NCBI RefSeq assembly: GCF_009363555.1 | Contig: NZ_CP045372.1 | Coordinates: 1,623,501-1,687,500, forward strand | Source: Sulfitobacter sp. THAF37 | GTDB lineage: Bacteria > Pseudomonadota > Alphaproteobacteria > Rhodobacterales > Rhodobacteraceae | Reading direction: 5' to 3' | DNA: 64,000 nucleotides | Part shown: piece by piece, positions 44,487-52,376 of the stretch | How positions within the stretch are numbered: the first letter of the stretch is position 1 | Layout of the letters: every line of letters begins with the position of its first letter | Notes under the pieces: model-generated | Told to the model about the DNA's origin: nothing | The model's input: the letters and a program-made list of their open reading frames with translations, nothing else | Databases searched by the model: none | Program-made: the position numbers and the translations under genes

Positions 44487-44516
44487 AAAAGACTGCCCGC
44501 GAAAGCGCGGGCAGTC
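44487..44516 (-). terminator. Rho-independent terminator of the Fe(III)-binding protein gene
   Basis: On the minus strand an 11-bp perfect stem (GACTGCCCGCG / CGCGGGCAGTC, 4-nt loop) is followed directly by TTTT. It begins 20 nt after the stop at 44537. Confidence 0.85.
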
Positions 44517-44536
44517 CCGGTTCAATGGCAGTGATG

Positions 44537-45556
44537 TTACTTCCAGCCGACTTCGTTGAAAATCTTCTGGGCGGTGGGCAGGTTTGTTGCCACCGCGCTC
44601 AGGTCGACATCGTCGGCCTTGAAGTCGCCCAGCTTGCCGACGCTCTCGCTGAGTGCGACGCCCGGGACTGCCGGATATTCGTCGTTCCCGGCCGAGAAAT
44701 ACTGCTGCGCCTGGTCGGAGGCGAGGTATTCGAGAAAGGCGATGGCGTTGTCGCGGTTGGGCGCATTCGCGGCCACGCCGCCGCCCGACAGGTTCATATG
44801 CGCGCCTTCGGCGTCCTGTGCGGGGAATATCCAGCCGATTTGGTCGATCTCATTGGACAGCCCGTCCACATCCGTGCGCAGGGCGCGGGCAAAGTAGTAG
44901 CTGTTGGCGACCGAGATATCACATTCGCCGGAGACGAGCGCGCGCAACTGATCGGTGTCGCCGCCTTCGGGGTCGCGGGCGAAATTTTCGACCATGCCGG
45001 CGGCCCATTCACGCGCCGCTTCTTCGCCGTGGTTCTCGATTATGGCGGAAAGCAGGGTCTGGCCGTAGACGTTGGTGGACGACCGGTGGCAGACCATGCC
45101 CTTGTACTTGGGGTCAGCCAGCGACAGGTAGTCCATCGGCGGTTCGCTGACCTCGTCCTTGTCGTAGAAAATGATCCGCGCCCGCTGGGAAAAGCCGAAC
45201 CACTGGTTGTCGCTGTCCTGCAGGTTGGATGGAATGCGCTCTTCCAGGACGTCGCTGTCGATGGATTGCAGCACGCCGGCATCCTTGGCCCGCTGCAGGC
45301 GCGAGGTATCGACCGTCAGCAGGATGTCGGCGGGCGAATTCGCGCCCTCTGCCTGCATCCTCGCGATCAGCTCGTCCGCGTTGCCTTCGATCCGGTTGAT
45401 GGTGATGCCGGTCTGCTCGGTGAAATCGGAATAGAGCCGTTCGTCCGTGTCGTAGTGGCGCGAGGAATAGAGGTTTACCTCACCCTCTGCGGCGGCGCTG
45501 CCAGCGACGAGAAACGCGCTCAGGGCGATGGGGGTGAAACGTACGTTCTTGGGCAT
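44537..45556 (-). CDS. Fe(III) ABC transporter periplasmic binding protein (FutA/FbpA-like), orphan
   Basis: The 339 aa product has a signal peptide ending GSAAAEG and the ferric-binding protein pattern: EVNLYSSRHYDTDERLYSDFTEQTGI and the tandem tyrosine motif SGECDISVANSYYFARAL that ligates iron. The neighbours are haem-related but no permease or ATPase gene is nearby, so it must use components encoded elsewhere. A terminator follows. The upstream region is AT-rich and contains TGATCAGTTATCA, a short dyad that could be a regulator site. Confidence 0.92.
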   Translation of the reverse strand: MPKNVRFTPIALSAFLVAGSAAAEGEVNLYSSRHYDTDERLYSDFTEQTGITINRIEGNADELIARMQAEGANSPADILLTVDTSRLQRAKDAGVLQSIDSDVLEERIPSNLQDSDNQWFGFSQRARIIFYDKDEVSEPPMDYLSLADPKYKGMVCHRSSTNVYGQTLLSAIIENHGEEAAREWAAGMVENFARDPEGGDTDQLRALVSGECDISVANSYYFARALRTDVDGLSNEIDQIGWIFPAQDAEGAHMNLSGGGVAANAPNRDNAIAFLEYLASDQAQQYFSAGNDEYPAVPGVALSESVGKLGDFKADDVDLSAVATNLPTAQKIFNEVGWK

Positions 45557-45919
45557 CGAAATCTCCAGCCTTTTAATCCCTACTTTTTTGATCAGTTATC
45601 AGAATCACCGCGGAATGCAATAATGCCTATTGAAATAGTCGGAAATATCTCGCCTGCCGGAGCTTCGAAGTGGAACAGTAAGCGGCCGTTGCGGCGTCCG
45701 GGCCGGCCCCTGAGGACCTGGTGGGGTGGGTAAACCCCCCCCGGTTCGGCCTGTTTGCACCTGTGTCTCGTCCGCGTGACCCTAGGCTACAAAAGAAGAC
45801 ATGTCATTTTTGACATGTCTTCTTGGAGGGGTGTCGATTTCAGGAAATCGGGCTCGACCGGTCCGGCGGCCCGTTGTCTCGATACCCACCGCAGGCGCCG
45901 GTCGCGGCGGCACCCGACA
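45557..45919. other. 363-bp gap: promoter region of the iron-binding protein and end of phnM
   Basis: No gene is visible. From right to left on the minus strand, it holds the phnM trailer, the palindromic terminator at 45793-45824, a GC-rich part, and an AT-rich stretch (45570-45650) that probably contains the iron-binding protein promoter. Confidence 0.6.
45793..45824 (-). terminator. Perfect 14-bp palindrome, terminator after phnM (copy 2)
   Basis: Minus-strand reading gives AAGAAGACATGTCA, AAAA loop, the complementary arm, then TTTT. It lies 95 nt after the phnM stop. Its central 28 nt are identical to those of the palindrome at 41181-41222 but in opposite orientation. Confidence 0.8.
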
Positions 45920-47065
45920 TCACGACGCCCGCACACCCTGGACCCAGACGGATTTGACCACCGGATGATGCCCCAGCGTCGCGAACCTCAGCAGATCGGC
46001 ACGTTTTCCGATGCTCAAAGCGCCGCGATCCTCCAGCCCGACATGCTGCGCCGGATTGGCGGTGATCGTGGCCAGTGCGCGCGGCAGATCGCCCCATATC
46101 TCGTTCAGGATCAGCGCACCCTGCAACAGGGCCGCAGGCACATAATCGGACGACAGGATGTCCAGCCGGTCGCCCTCCGCCAGTTCCCGCGCCGCCACAT
46201 TGCCCGAATGCGACCCGCCCCTGACCAGATTGGGCGCGCCCATGATCGTGGCAATCCCCTGCCTGTGGCAGGCATCCGCCGCTTCTACCGTGGTGGGGAA
46301 TTCCGCGATGCTCACGCCCTGCGCATGGCTTTTGTCCACCTGCGCTGCGGTGGTGTCGTCGTGGCTGGCCAGCGTCGCCCCGTATCGCCGGGCAGCGGCG
46401 ACAGCGGCGGCTTCATGGGTGTCGCCGAGCCGGGCCTGCAGCCCGTAAAGGAAATCGCGGTAGTCGTCGAAGCCTTCGGCGGACATGCCATGTTTGCCAC
46501 AGACGTAGTCCCTGAATTTGTCCAGATCCCGAAACTGCCGCTGGCCCGGCGTATGATCCATCAGCGATACGATCCCGATCTTGTCCGCCGGTCCGAACTC
46601 GGCCATTTCCTCCACCAGCGTTTCGGAACAGATCTCGGCCCGCAGGTGGATATGGTGACTGATCTTCAGCACTCCGGCCTCCCGCATTTCGAGGATCTCG
46701 TCTGCCATCTGGCGGGCGTATTTACCGTAGCGGCGATTGCTGTCGGAAATGATCGAACCGACCCTGATCGCATCGAACACCGTGGTGATCCCGGTGCCCG
46801 CCAGTTCCCGGTCATGGGCCAGGATCGCGGTGCGATGGGGCCAGTCCACCTTGGGGCGGGGGGCCATGTGGCGTTCGAGGTTGTCGGTGTGCAGCTCGAT
46901 CAGACCGGGGCAGAGGTAATCGCCCGCGCAATCCGTGGCACCGGGCACCGCGCTTGCTCCGTGCGCGATATCCGCGATGCGCCCGTCCCTTGTTACCAGC
47001 GTGCCGCGCACCACCTCCGTCGGCAGGACGATCCGGGCGTTTGTCAAAACGGTCTCTTGTGTCAT
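45920..47065 (-). CDS. phnM: Alpha-D-ribose 1-methylphosphonate 5-triphosphate diphosphatase
   Basis: The 381 aa amidohydrolase-fold protein removes pyrophosphate from the triphosphate intermediate in C-P lyase phosphonate breakdown. Its signatures are LCPGLIELHTDNLERHMAPRPKVDWPHRTAILAHD (metal-binding HTDN), KISHHIHLRAEI, GIVSLMDHTPGQRQF and LASHDDTTAAQVD. The ATG at 47065 begins the family-like sequence. It is separated from the rest of the phn operon by the plus-strand DUF1045 gene, so it must have its own promoter in the 56-bp gap. Confidence 0.94.
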   Translation of the reverse strand: MTQETVLTNARIVLPTEVVRGTLVTRDGRIADIAHGASAVPGATDCAGDYLCPGLIELHTDNLERHMAPRPKVDWPHRTAILAHDRELAGTGITTVFDAIRVGSIISDSNRRYGKYARQMADEILEMREAGVLKISHHIHLRAEICSETLVEEMAEFGPADKIGIVSLMDHTPGQRQFRDLDKFRDYVCGKHGMSAEGFDDYRDFLYGLQARLGDTHEAAAVAAARRYGATLASHDDTTAAQVDKSHAQGVSIAEFPTTVEAADACHRQGIATIMGAPNLVRGGSHSGNVAARELAEGDRLDILSSDYVPAALLQGALILNEIWGDLPRALATITANPAQHVGLEDRGALSIGKRADLLRFATLGHHPVVKSVWVQGVRAS

Positions 47066-47121
47066 AGCAACGTCACATCTGAATGGCACGGCTTGCCCGT
47101 ACGAGTTGAAAGGATGGGGTG

Positions 47122-47790
47122 ATGTTCAAACGGTATGCGGTCTATTTCACACCGCAGGGCGCGCTGGCCGACAGGGGCGCCGCCTGGTTGGGCTGGGACA
47201 TCGCATCCGGTCAGCCTGTAGCCCACCCCGAGGTGCCGGGCCTGGATCTGGCCGACTTGACGGAGACTCCACGCAAATATGGCTTCCATGCCACGATCAA
47301 ACCGCCCTTCGCCCTTGCGGCGGGCACCGATGTGGCGGGTCTGTCCCAGGCCCTGGCGCGGTTTTCCGGACAAGTCGCGCCGGTGGTGCTGGACGGTCTT
47401 CAGGTCAGCGCGCTGGGCCGGTTCCTCGCCCTCACGCCACTGGGCGACCAGGAGGCGTTGAACGACATGGCCGGAGAGGCGGTCATGCAACTGGACGGGT
47501 TTCGCGCCCCGGCGGGGGCGGAGGAGCTGGCGCGCCGCCGCGCGCGCCCTCTCACGCCGGAGCAGGACCGCAACCTGCGCGACTGGGGGTATCCCCATGT
47601 GCTGGATCTCTTTCGGTTTCACATGACCTTGACCGGTCGGCTGGACCAGCCCGATGCCCTGCGCCCCCGCGTCGCAGCCCATTTTGCCGACAGCCTGCCG
47701 CGGCCCTTCGTGCTGGACGGTCTGAGCCTTGTCGGGGAACGGCGGGACGGCATGTTCGAGACGCTCCAACACTATGCCCTCACCGGGTAG
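47122..47790 (+). CDS. DUF1045 2H phosphoesterase-like protein of phosphonate operons
   Basis: The 222 aa product belongs to the DUF1045 family found with C-P lyase genes. It has the two HxT motifs of the 2H phosphoesterase superfamily: HATIK in KYGFHATIKPPF (near residue 57) and HMTLT in FRFHMTLTG. These act on cyclic or 2',3'-type phosphodiesters. It reads against the phn genes: it diverges from phnM and its last 19 nt overlap the end of phnN. AGGATGGGG precedes the ATG at 47122; a GTG one codon upstream is an alternative start. A role replacing PhnP is my inference. Confidence 0.88.
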   Translation: MFKRYAVYFTPQGALADRGAAWLGWDIASGQPVAHPEVPGLDLADLTETPRKYGFHATIKPPFALAAGTDVAGLSQALARFSGQVAPVVLDGLQVSALGRFLALTPLGDQEALNDMAGEAVMQLDGFRAPAGAEELARRRARPLTPEQDRNLRDWGYPHVLDLFRFHMTLTGRLDQPDALRPRVAAHFADSLPRPFVLDGLSLVGERRDGMFETLQHYALTG

Positions 47791-48317
47791 AGCGCAGCCA
47801 GCGCGCGGGTCACAGTGTCATCCAGGCTGCCGGAGTTGTCGATCTGTACCGCGTCGATGCCGGGGGGTATCGCGAAATCCGCCCGCGCCAACCGCCCCTC
47901 GATCTGGGCGTCGGTCTCGCGTTCCCGGGCCCGCAGGCGTCGCTCAAGCACCTCGGGGGCGGCGGTCAGCGACAGAACGCAAAGCCGGGCGAACCGGGTC
48001 TTCGCCTCCGCCAGGACCGACCGGGACAGATTGGCCAGAATGTCGCGGCCCTCTGCCATCTGTGCGGATACATCGGCGGGGATGCCATACCGCAGACCAT
48101 GCGCCTGCCAGTGCAGCACGAAGTCGCCGCGCGCCTGTCGCCGCTCGAACTCGACGGCGTCGACCGCGTCAAAATCTTCCCCGACCGCGTCGGCGGGCCG
48201 GGTGATGATCCGCCGCGCGACCACCAGCGCGGGGTCGCGCGCCAGCATCCCGGCCATCACCGAATCCTTGCCGACGCCGGACGGCCCGACCACCGCGATA
48301 AACCGACCTCCCGTCAT
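47772..48317 (-). CDS. phnN: Ribose 1,5-bisphosphate phosphokinase
   Basis: The 181 aa kinase has the P-loop GPSGVGKDS near residue 11 and the guanylate-kinase-like pattern of PhnN (RRIITRPADAVGEDFDAVD). It converts ribose 1,5-bisphosphate to PRPP, the last step of phosphonate carbon salvage. Its ATG overlaps the phnL stop by 4 nt, and its 3' end overlaps the convergent DUF1045 gene. Confidence 0.93.
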   Translation of the reverse strand: MTGGRFIAVVGPSGVGKDSVMAGMLARDPALVVARRIITRPADAVGEDFDAVDAVEFERRQARGDFVLHWQAHGLRYGIPADVSAQMAEGRDILANLSRSVLAEAKTRFARLCVLSLTAAPEVLERRLRARERETDAQIEGRLARADFAIPPGIDAVQIDNSGSLDDTVTRALAALYPVRA

Positions 48318-48994
48318 GACAGGCCCGGGGTGAAACGGGTCACGTCCACCACGCGGTCACAGACCCTGTCGCGCGCCGCCTCGTCGTGAAAGATGCCCAC
48401 GATCGCCGCCCCGCGCGCCTTTGCTTCGTCGATCAGGGTCAGAACGGTTTCGCGGTTCGCGGCATCCAGGCTCGCCGTCGGTTCATCAAGCAGCAAGGCC
48501 GGATACGCATAGGCAAAGCCGCGGGCGATGTTCACGCGCTGCTGTTCCCCCCCCGAAAATGTCGTGGGGCTGAGCGACCAGAGCCTTTCGGGGATATTCA
48601 GCCGGTTCAGCAGATCGCACGCCCGGCCGCGTGCTGTCTGCGCGTCATGTCCGGTGCGCAAAAGCGGCTCCGCAACCACGTCGATCGTGGGCACCCGCGG
48701 CACGACCCGCAGGAACTGGCTGACGTAGCCCAGCGTATCGCGACGCAGATCCAGGATCTCGCGCGGCGCTGCCCGGGCGACGTCGATGCCGCCGATCCGA
48801 ATACTGCCCGAAGCCGCCAGATAATTGCCGTAGAGCATGCGCATCAGGGTGGATTTTCCCGCCCCCGACGCCCCGATCAGCCCGACGCATTCGCCGACAG
48901 CGACCGATAGTGCCGCGTTCTCCATCACCGGGATGACGGTGCCGCCCTGGTTGTGCAGTACAAAGGATTTGCAAAGGTTTTCGACATGGATCAT
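48314..48994 (-). CDS. phnL: C-P lyase accessory ABC-type ATPase PhnL
   Basis: The 226 aa protein has Walker A GASGAGKST, signature FSGGEQQRVN and Walker B LLLDEPTASLD. PhnL associates with the C-P lyase core and is needed with PhnI for ribose coupling, rather than for transport. The ATG at 48994 is where the family begins. It precedes phnN with a 4-nt overlap; phnK lies 34 nt upstream. Confidence 0.93.
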   Translation of the reverse strand: MIHVENLCKSFVLHNQGGTVIPVMENAALSVAVGECVGLIGASGAGKSTLMRMLYGNYLAASGSIRIGGIDVARAAPREILDLRRDTLGYVSQFLRVVPRVPTIDVVAEPLLRTGHDAQTARGRACDLLNRLNIPERLWSLSPTTFSGGEQQRVNIARGFAYAYPALLLDEPTASLDAANRETVLTLIDEAKARGAAIVGIFHDEAARDRVCDRVVDVTRFTPGLS

Positions 48995-49028
48995 GGGATC
49001 AGCCTGTTCCTTGGGTTGTGTTCGCCGG

Positions 49029-49799
49029 TCATACCTGCAGGACCGAAGAAACCAGCAGTTGCGTATATCCATGCTGCGGGTCGTCCAGCACCTGGTCGGT
49101 CAGGCCGGTTTCGACCACGTGACCGTCCTTCATGACCATCAATCGGTCAGCCAGAAGGCGCACCACCGCCAGATCGTGGGTGACGATGATCGCGCTCAGC
49201 CCCATCTCGCGTACCAGCCCGCGCAACAGGTCCAGCAGGCGGGCCTGTACGCTCACATCGAGCCCCCCGGTCGGCTCGTCCATGAACACCAGCCGCGGCC
49301 CGGTGACGAGATTGCGGGCGATCTGAAGCCGCTGCCGCATGCCGCCCGAAAAGGCGCTGGGCCGATCGTCGACCCGATCCTCCGCAATTTCCACCCGGCC
49401 CAGCCAGTCAATTGCGGTGTGCCGGATGTCGCCGTAATGCCGCGCGCCAACTGCCATCAGGCGCTCGCCCACGTTGCCGCCCGCGCTGACATTCATGCGC
49501 AGCCCGTCGTGGGCGTGCTGATGGACAAAGGCCCAGTCGGTGCGTCCCAGCATCCGGCGCTCCGGCTCGTTCATCGTCACGGTATCGCGCAGCCCTTCGG
49601 CGCGGGTCTCAAAGCGCACCGCGCCGCTATCGGGCGGCTGGTGGCCCGCCAGACAGTTCAAAAGCGTGGACTTGCCCGACCCGCTTTCGCCGACGATGCC
49701 CATGACCTCGCCCGGGTAGAGATCAAAGGATACGTCCCGGCAGCCGATCCGGCGGCCGTAGAATTTCGAAAGGTTCTCGACCTGCAGAAGCGGGGTCAT
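49029..49799 (-). CDS. phnK: C-P lyase-associated ABC-type ATPase PhnK
   Basis: The 256 aa ATPase has Walker A GESGSGKST, FSGGMRQRLQ and VFMDEPTGGLDVS. PhnK docks on PhnJ in the PhnGHIJ core complex. Its ATG overlaps the phnJ stop by 4 nt. Confidence 0.95.
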   Translation of the reverse strand: MTPLLQVENLSKFYGRRIGCRDVSFDLYPGEVMGIVGESGSGKSTLLNCLAGHQPPDSGAVRFETRAEGLRDTVTMNEPERRMLGRTDWAFVHQHAHDGLRMNVSAGGNVGERLMAVGARHYGDIRHTAIDWLGRVEIAEDRVDDRPSAFSGGMRQRLQIARNLVTGPRLVFMDEPTGGLDVSVQARLLDLLRGLVREMGLSAIIVTHDLAVVRLLADRLMVMKDGHVVETGLTDQVLDDPQHGYTQLLVSSVLQV

Positions 49800-50671
49800 G
49801 CCGCATCCTCCGCCACCGGGGTTGCCTTGGTGCCAAGGTGGCCCGCCGCGCGCCGCGAGGCGCAGTAGTCGGTATCGGAGCACATGAAAAGTCGCCCCCC
49901 CGCGTCATCCACGATCAACTCGTCGAGATAGCTGTCCGATGCCCCGCACAGATCGCAGGCATGATCCGCCTTGCTTGCTTCGAAAGGGTAGTCCTCGAAA
50001 TCGAGGCTCGTCACCCGCGTGTGCGGCGGCAGCGCATAGATCCGCTGTTCCCGCCCCGCTCCGAAGAGCTGGATCGCTTCCATGGTCAGCTTTGGATTGT
50101 CGAACTTGGGGATCGGCGAAGGGTCCATCACATAGCGGTTCTCGACGCGGACTGGGTAAGCGTAGGACGTCGCAATGGCGCCGTGCTGGCTGATGTCCTC
50201 GTAAAGCTTGACATGCATCAGACCGTATTCCTCAAGGCTGTGCATCTTGCGGGTCTCGATCTCGGACGGTTCGAGAAACCGCAAGGGTTCGGGGATCGGC
50301 ACCTGATAGACCAGAACCTGATCCTCGCGCAGAGGGGCCTCAGGGATCCGGTGACGCGTCTGGATCACGCTGGCCTGAGTTGTCTGCTCGGTCACGGCAA
50401 CGCCGGCAGTTTTTTCGAAGAAGCGGCGGATCGAAACGGCGTTGGTGGTGTCATCGGCGCCCTGGTCGATGACCTTGAGCGTGTCGCCCGGGACCAACAC
50501 CGCTGCCGTAACCTGCACGCCGCCCGTCCCCCAGCCGTAGGGCATCGGCATCTCGCGGCTGGCAAAAGGCACCTGGTATCCCGGGATCGCCAGCCCCTTG
50601 AGAAGGGCGCGGCGGACCATCCGCTTGGTCTGCTCGTCAAGATAGGCGAAGTTGTACGCGGCGTCGGTCAT
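49796..50671 (-). CDS. phnJ: Carbon-phosphorus lyase radical SAM subunit
   Basis: The 291 aa enzyme cleaves the C-P bond of ribose 1-phosphonate 5-phosphate. The four cysteines that bind the Fe4S4 cluster and act in catalysis are seen as CDLC (Cys239, Cys242), Cys264 and Cys270. They correspond closely to Cys241, 244, 266 and 272 of E. coli PhnJ, which uses an unusual non-CX3CX2C arrangement. The gene follows a DUF559 gene that separates it from phnI; the ribosome site is weak. Confidence 0.96.
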   Translation of the reverse strand: MTDAAYNFAYLDEQTKRMVRRALLKGLAIPGYQVPFASREMPMPYGWGTGGVQVTAAVLVPGDTLKVIDQGADDTTNAVSIRRFFEKTAGVAVTEQTTQASVIQTRHRIPEAPLREDQVLVYQVPIPEPLRFLEPSEIETRKMHSLEEYGLMHVKLYEDISQHGAIATSYAYPVRVENRYVMDPSPIPKFDNPKLTMEAIQLFGAGREQRIYALPPHTRVTSLDFEDYPFEASKADHACDLCGASDSYLDELIVDDAGGRLFMCSDTDYCASRRAAGHLGTKATPVAEDAA

Positions 50672-50741
50672 GAGACTCGCGGCTCCTCTGTGGTGTGGAA
50701 TGAGCTGGCATTGCCGGATGATCGAGAGGTGAAATGGGGTT

Positions 50742-51086
50742 TCAGAGCCGACGGCAACCGACCGATCCGATCTCCGACAGCACGCCGGGCAGGTCGGTTT
50801 CGATCCGTTCCCGCGCCAGCCTGATCACACCGTAGCCGTGGGCCAGCAGCGCCGCATCCCGCTGCTCCAGAAGTTTGCGGTGCTGGGCCGGGCCCGTCAC
50901 CTCGACCACAAGACGCGCCGCAGGACAGAGGAAATCGACAACGAAGGAGGCGGCGGGTGACTTTCGCCGAAATTTGAGCCCGGCCACCTGCCGATTGCGC
51001 AGCGCCTGCCACAGCAGATCTTCCGATCGCGTCATCCACCGCCGCTGCGCGCGCGCTTTGCGGATATGTGGATGCGGGCGGATCAT
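50742..51086 (-). CDS. DUF559 endonuclease-like protein inserted within the phn operon
   Basis: The 114 aa protein is a DUF559 (Vsr/restriction-endonuclease-like) domain: RRWMTRSEDLLWQALRNRQVAGLKFRRKSPAASFVVDFLCPAARLVVEVTGPAQH, with the D/E…V-E-V/T catalytic pattern, then RDAALLAHGYGVIRLARERI. It lies between phnI and phnJ, where no such gene is normal, with a 142-bp inverted-repeat element just upstream. DUF559 genes travel between genomes, often with such repeats. No role in phosphonate use is expected. Confidence 0.9.
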   Translation of the reverse strand: MIRPHPHIRKARAQRRWMTRSEDLLWQALRNRQVAGLKFRRKSPAASFVVDFLCPAARLVVEVTGPAQHRKLLEQRDAALLAHGYGVIRLARERIETDLPGVLSEIGSVGCRRL

Positions 51087-51157
51087 GCCTCCACCATGGC
51101 AACCACGAGGTAAACCACGGGTTAAGATCGGGCGAGAGGTCGTCTCTGGCGATACGT

Positions 51158-51299
51158 CCCCTCACCCCCGGCCCCTCTCCCCGAGGGGAGAGGGGATATG
51201 CGCGCAGCGGCGTGGGCGATATCGGTTCTCGCAGCGGTGTCCGTAGAACGACGCGTAGTCCCCTCTCCCCTCGGGGAGAGGGGGTTGGGGGTGAGGGGG
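51158..51299. repeat. Paired inverted-repeat element beside the DUF559 gene
   Basis: Two mirror units lie about 60 nt apart. The left has CCCCTCACCCC then CCCCTCTCCCC-GA-GGGGAGAGGGG, the right CCCCTCTCCCC-TC-GGGGAGAGGGG then GGGGGTGAGGGG. Each unit is itself an 11-bp hairpin and the two pair with one another. Similar purine/pyrimidine repeats are common beside DUF559 genes. Confidence 0.8.
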
Positions 51300-51311
51300 G
51301 CTCCCGGCAGA

Positions 51312-52376
51312 TCATTCGGTCGCCTCGTTCCGCAATTTGCGGATCAGTTCCAGTTCCGACTGGAAATCGACGTAATGCGGCAGTTTTATGTGCTCAAGGA
51401 AACCCGTCGCCTGGATATTGTCCGCATGGCTCAGCACGAACTCTTCATCCTGCGCGGGTGCGCCCGTGTTGTCCTCATCCAACTCTTTCCAACGCAACGC
51501 TCGGTCGACCAAGGCCATTGAGATCGCCTTGCGTTCCGACATTCCGAAGACCAGCCCGTACCCACGGGTAAACTGGGGTGGTTCGGTCTTCGAGCCTTTG
51601 AACTGGTTCACTGTTTCGCATTCCGTGATTTCGATCTCGGCGATTTCGACGGTGAAACCCAGTTCGGGAATTTCCATTTCGACAGATACCGTCCCGATCC
51701 GCAGTTCCGCGACAAAGGCATGGTTGCGTGCGTAGCCGCGCTGGGTCGAATACGCCATGCCGAGGATGAAACCCTCGTCGCCCCGGGCCAGTGACTGCAG
51801 GCGCAAGGGGCGTGCCGCGGGAAATTCCAGCGGCGTGCGGGTCAGGTCGGCGGGCCCTGTCGGGTTCTCCGGTTCCGGTTTGACCAGGTCCTCCCTTTCC
51901 AGGAATTCCATGATGTGGGGTACCGAGGGGGCGCCAGCGCGCGCCTCTGGTGCGGGGGGCGGGGTGCCGTCTGCGGCGAGGCTGAAATCGAGGAGGCGGT
52001 GTGTGTAGTCGAAGGTCGGGCCCAGCAACTGCCCCCCGGGCGCGTCCTTGAAGGTGGCGGAGACTCTGCGGTCGCAGTGCATGCCGCCGGTGGCAATGGC
52101 CTGCGAGGCGCCGAAACGCGGAAGGGTCGTCCGGTAGGCGCGTATCAGGAAAATAGCCTCGATCAGGTCGCCGCGTGACTGTTTGATCGCCAGCGCCGCG
52201 AGGTCGGGGTCGAATAGGGATCCTTCGGCCATCACGCGGTTTACGGCCAGCTTCAGCTGTTCGCGGATTTGCGCGACCGATAGTTCGGCGACCTGCCCGT
52301 CGCCCCGGCGTTCCTCCGCGAGCCAGGCATGGGCGTTGTCGATGGCGCGTTCGCCTCCCTTGACGGCAACGTACAT
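51312..52376 (-). CDS. phnI: C-P lyase core subunit PhnI (nucleosidase/ribosyl transfer)
   Basis: The 354 aa protein belongs to the PhnGHIJ core; with PhnG, H and L it replaces adenine of ATP by the phosphonate. Recognised by MYVAVKGGERAIDNAHAWLAEERRG at the start, GMAYSTQRGYARNHAFVAELR and VLSHADNIQATGFLEHIKLPHYVDFQSEL near the end. The ATG shares one base with the phnH stop (TGATG). Its downstream partner phnJ is displaced by 640 nt because of the DUF559 insert. Confidence 0.95.
   Translation of the reverse strand: MYVAVKGGERAIDNAHAWLAEERRGDGQVAELSVAQIREQLKLAVNRVMAEGSLFDPDLAALAIKQSRGDLIEAIFLIRAYRTTLPRFGASQAIATGGMHCDRRVSATFKDAPGGQLLGPTFDYTHRLLDFSLAADGTPPPAPEARAGAPSVPHIMEFLEREDLVKPEPENPTGPADLTRTPLEFPAARPLRLQSLARGDEGFILGMAYSTQRGYARNHAFVAELRIGTVSVEMEIPELGFTVEIAEIEITECETVNQFKGSKTEPPQFTRGYGLVFGMSERKAISMALVDRALRWKELDEDNTGAPAQDEEFVLSHADNIQATGFLEHIKLPHYVDFQSELELIRKLRNEATE

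Noticed and set aside
41181..45824. A transposon or genomic island bounded by the two palindromes
   Set aside because: No transposase or integrase, no target duplication, and the palindromes are well placed as terminators. I keep the repeat as an observation only.
50742..51086. DUF559 gene as part of a restriction-modification system
   Set aside because: No methyltransferase or specificity gene is near; the surroundings are all phosphonate genes.
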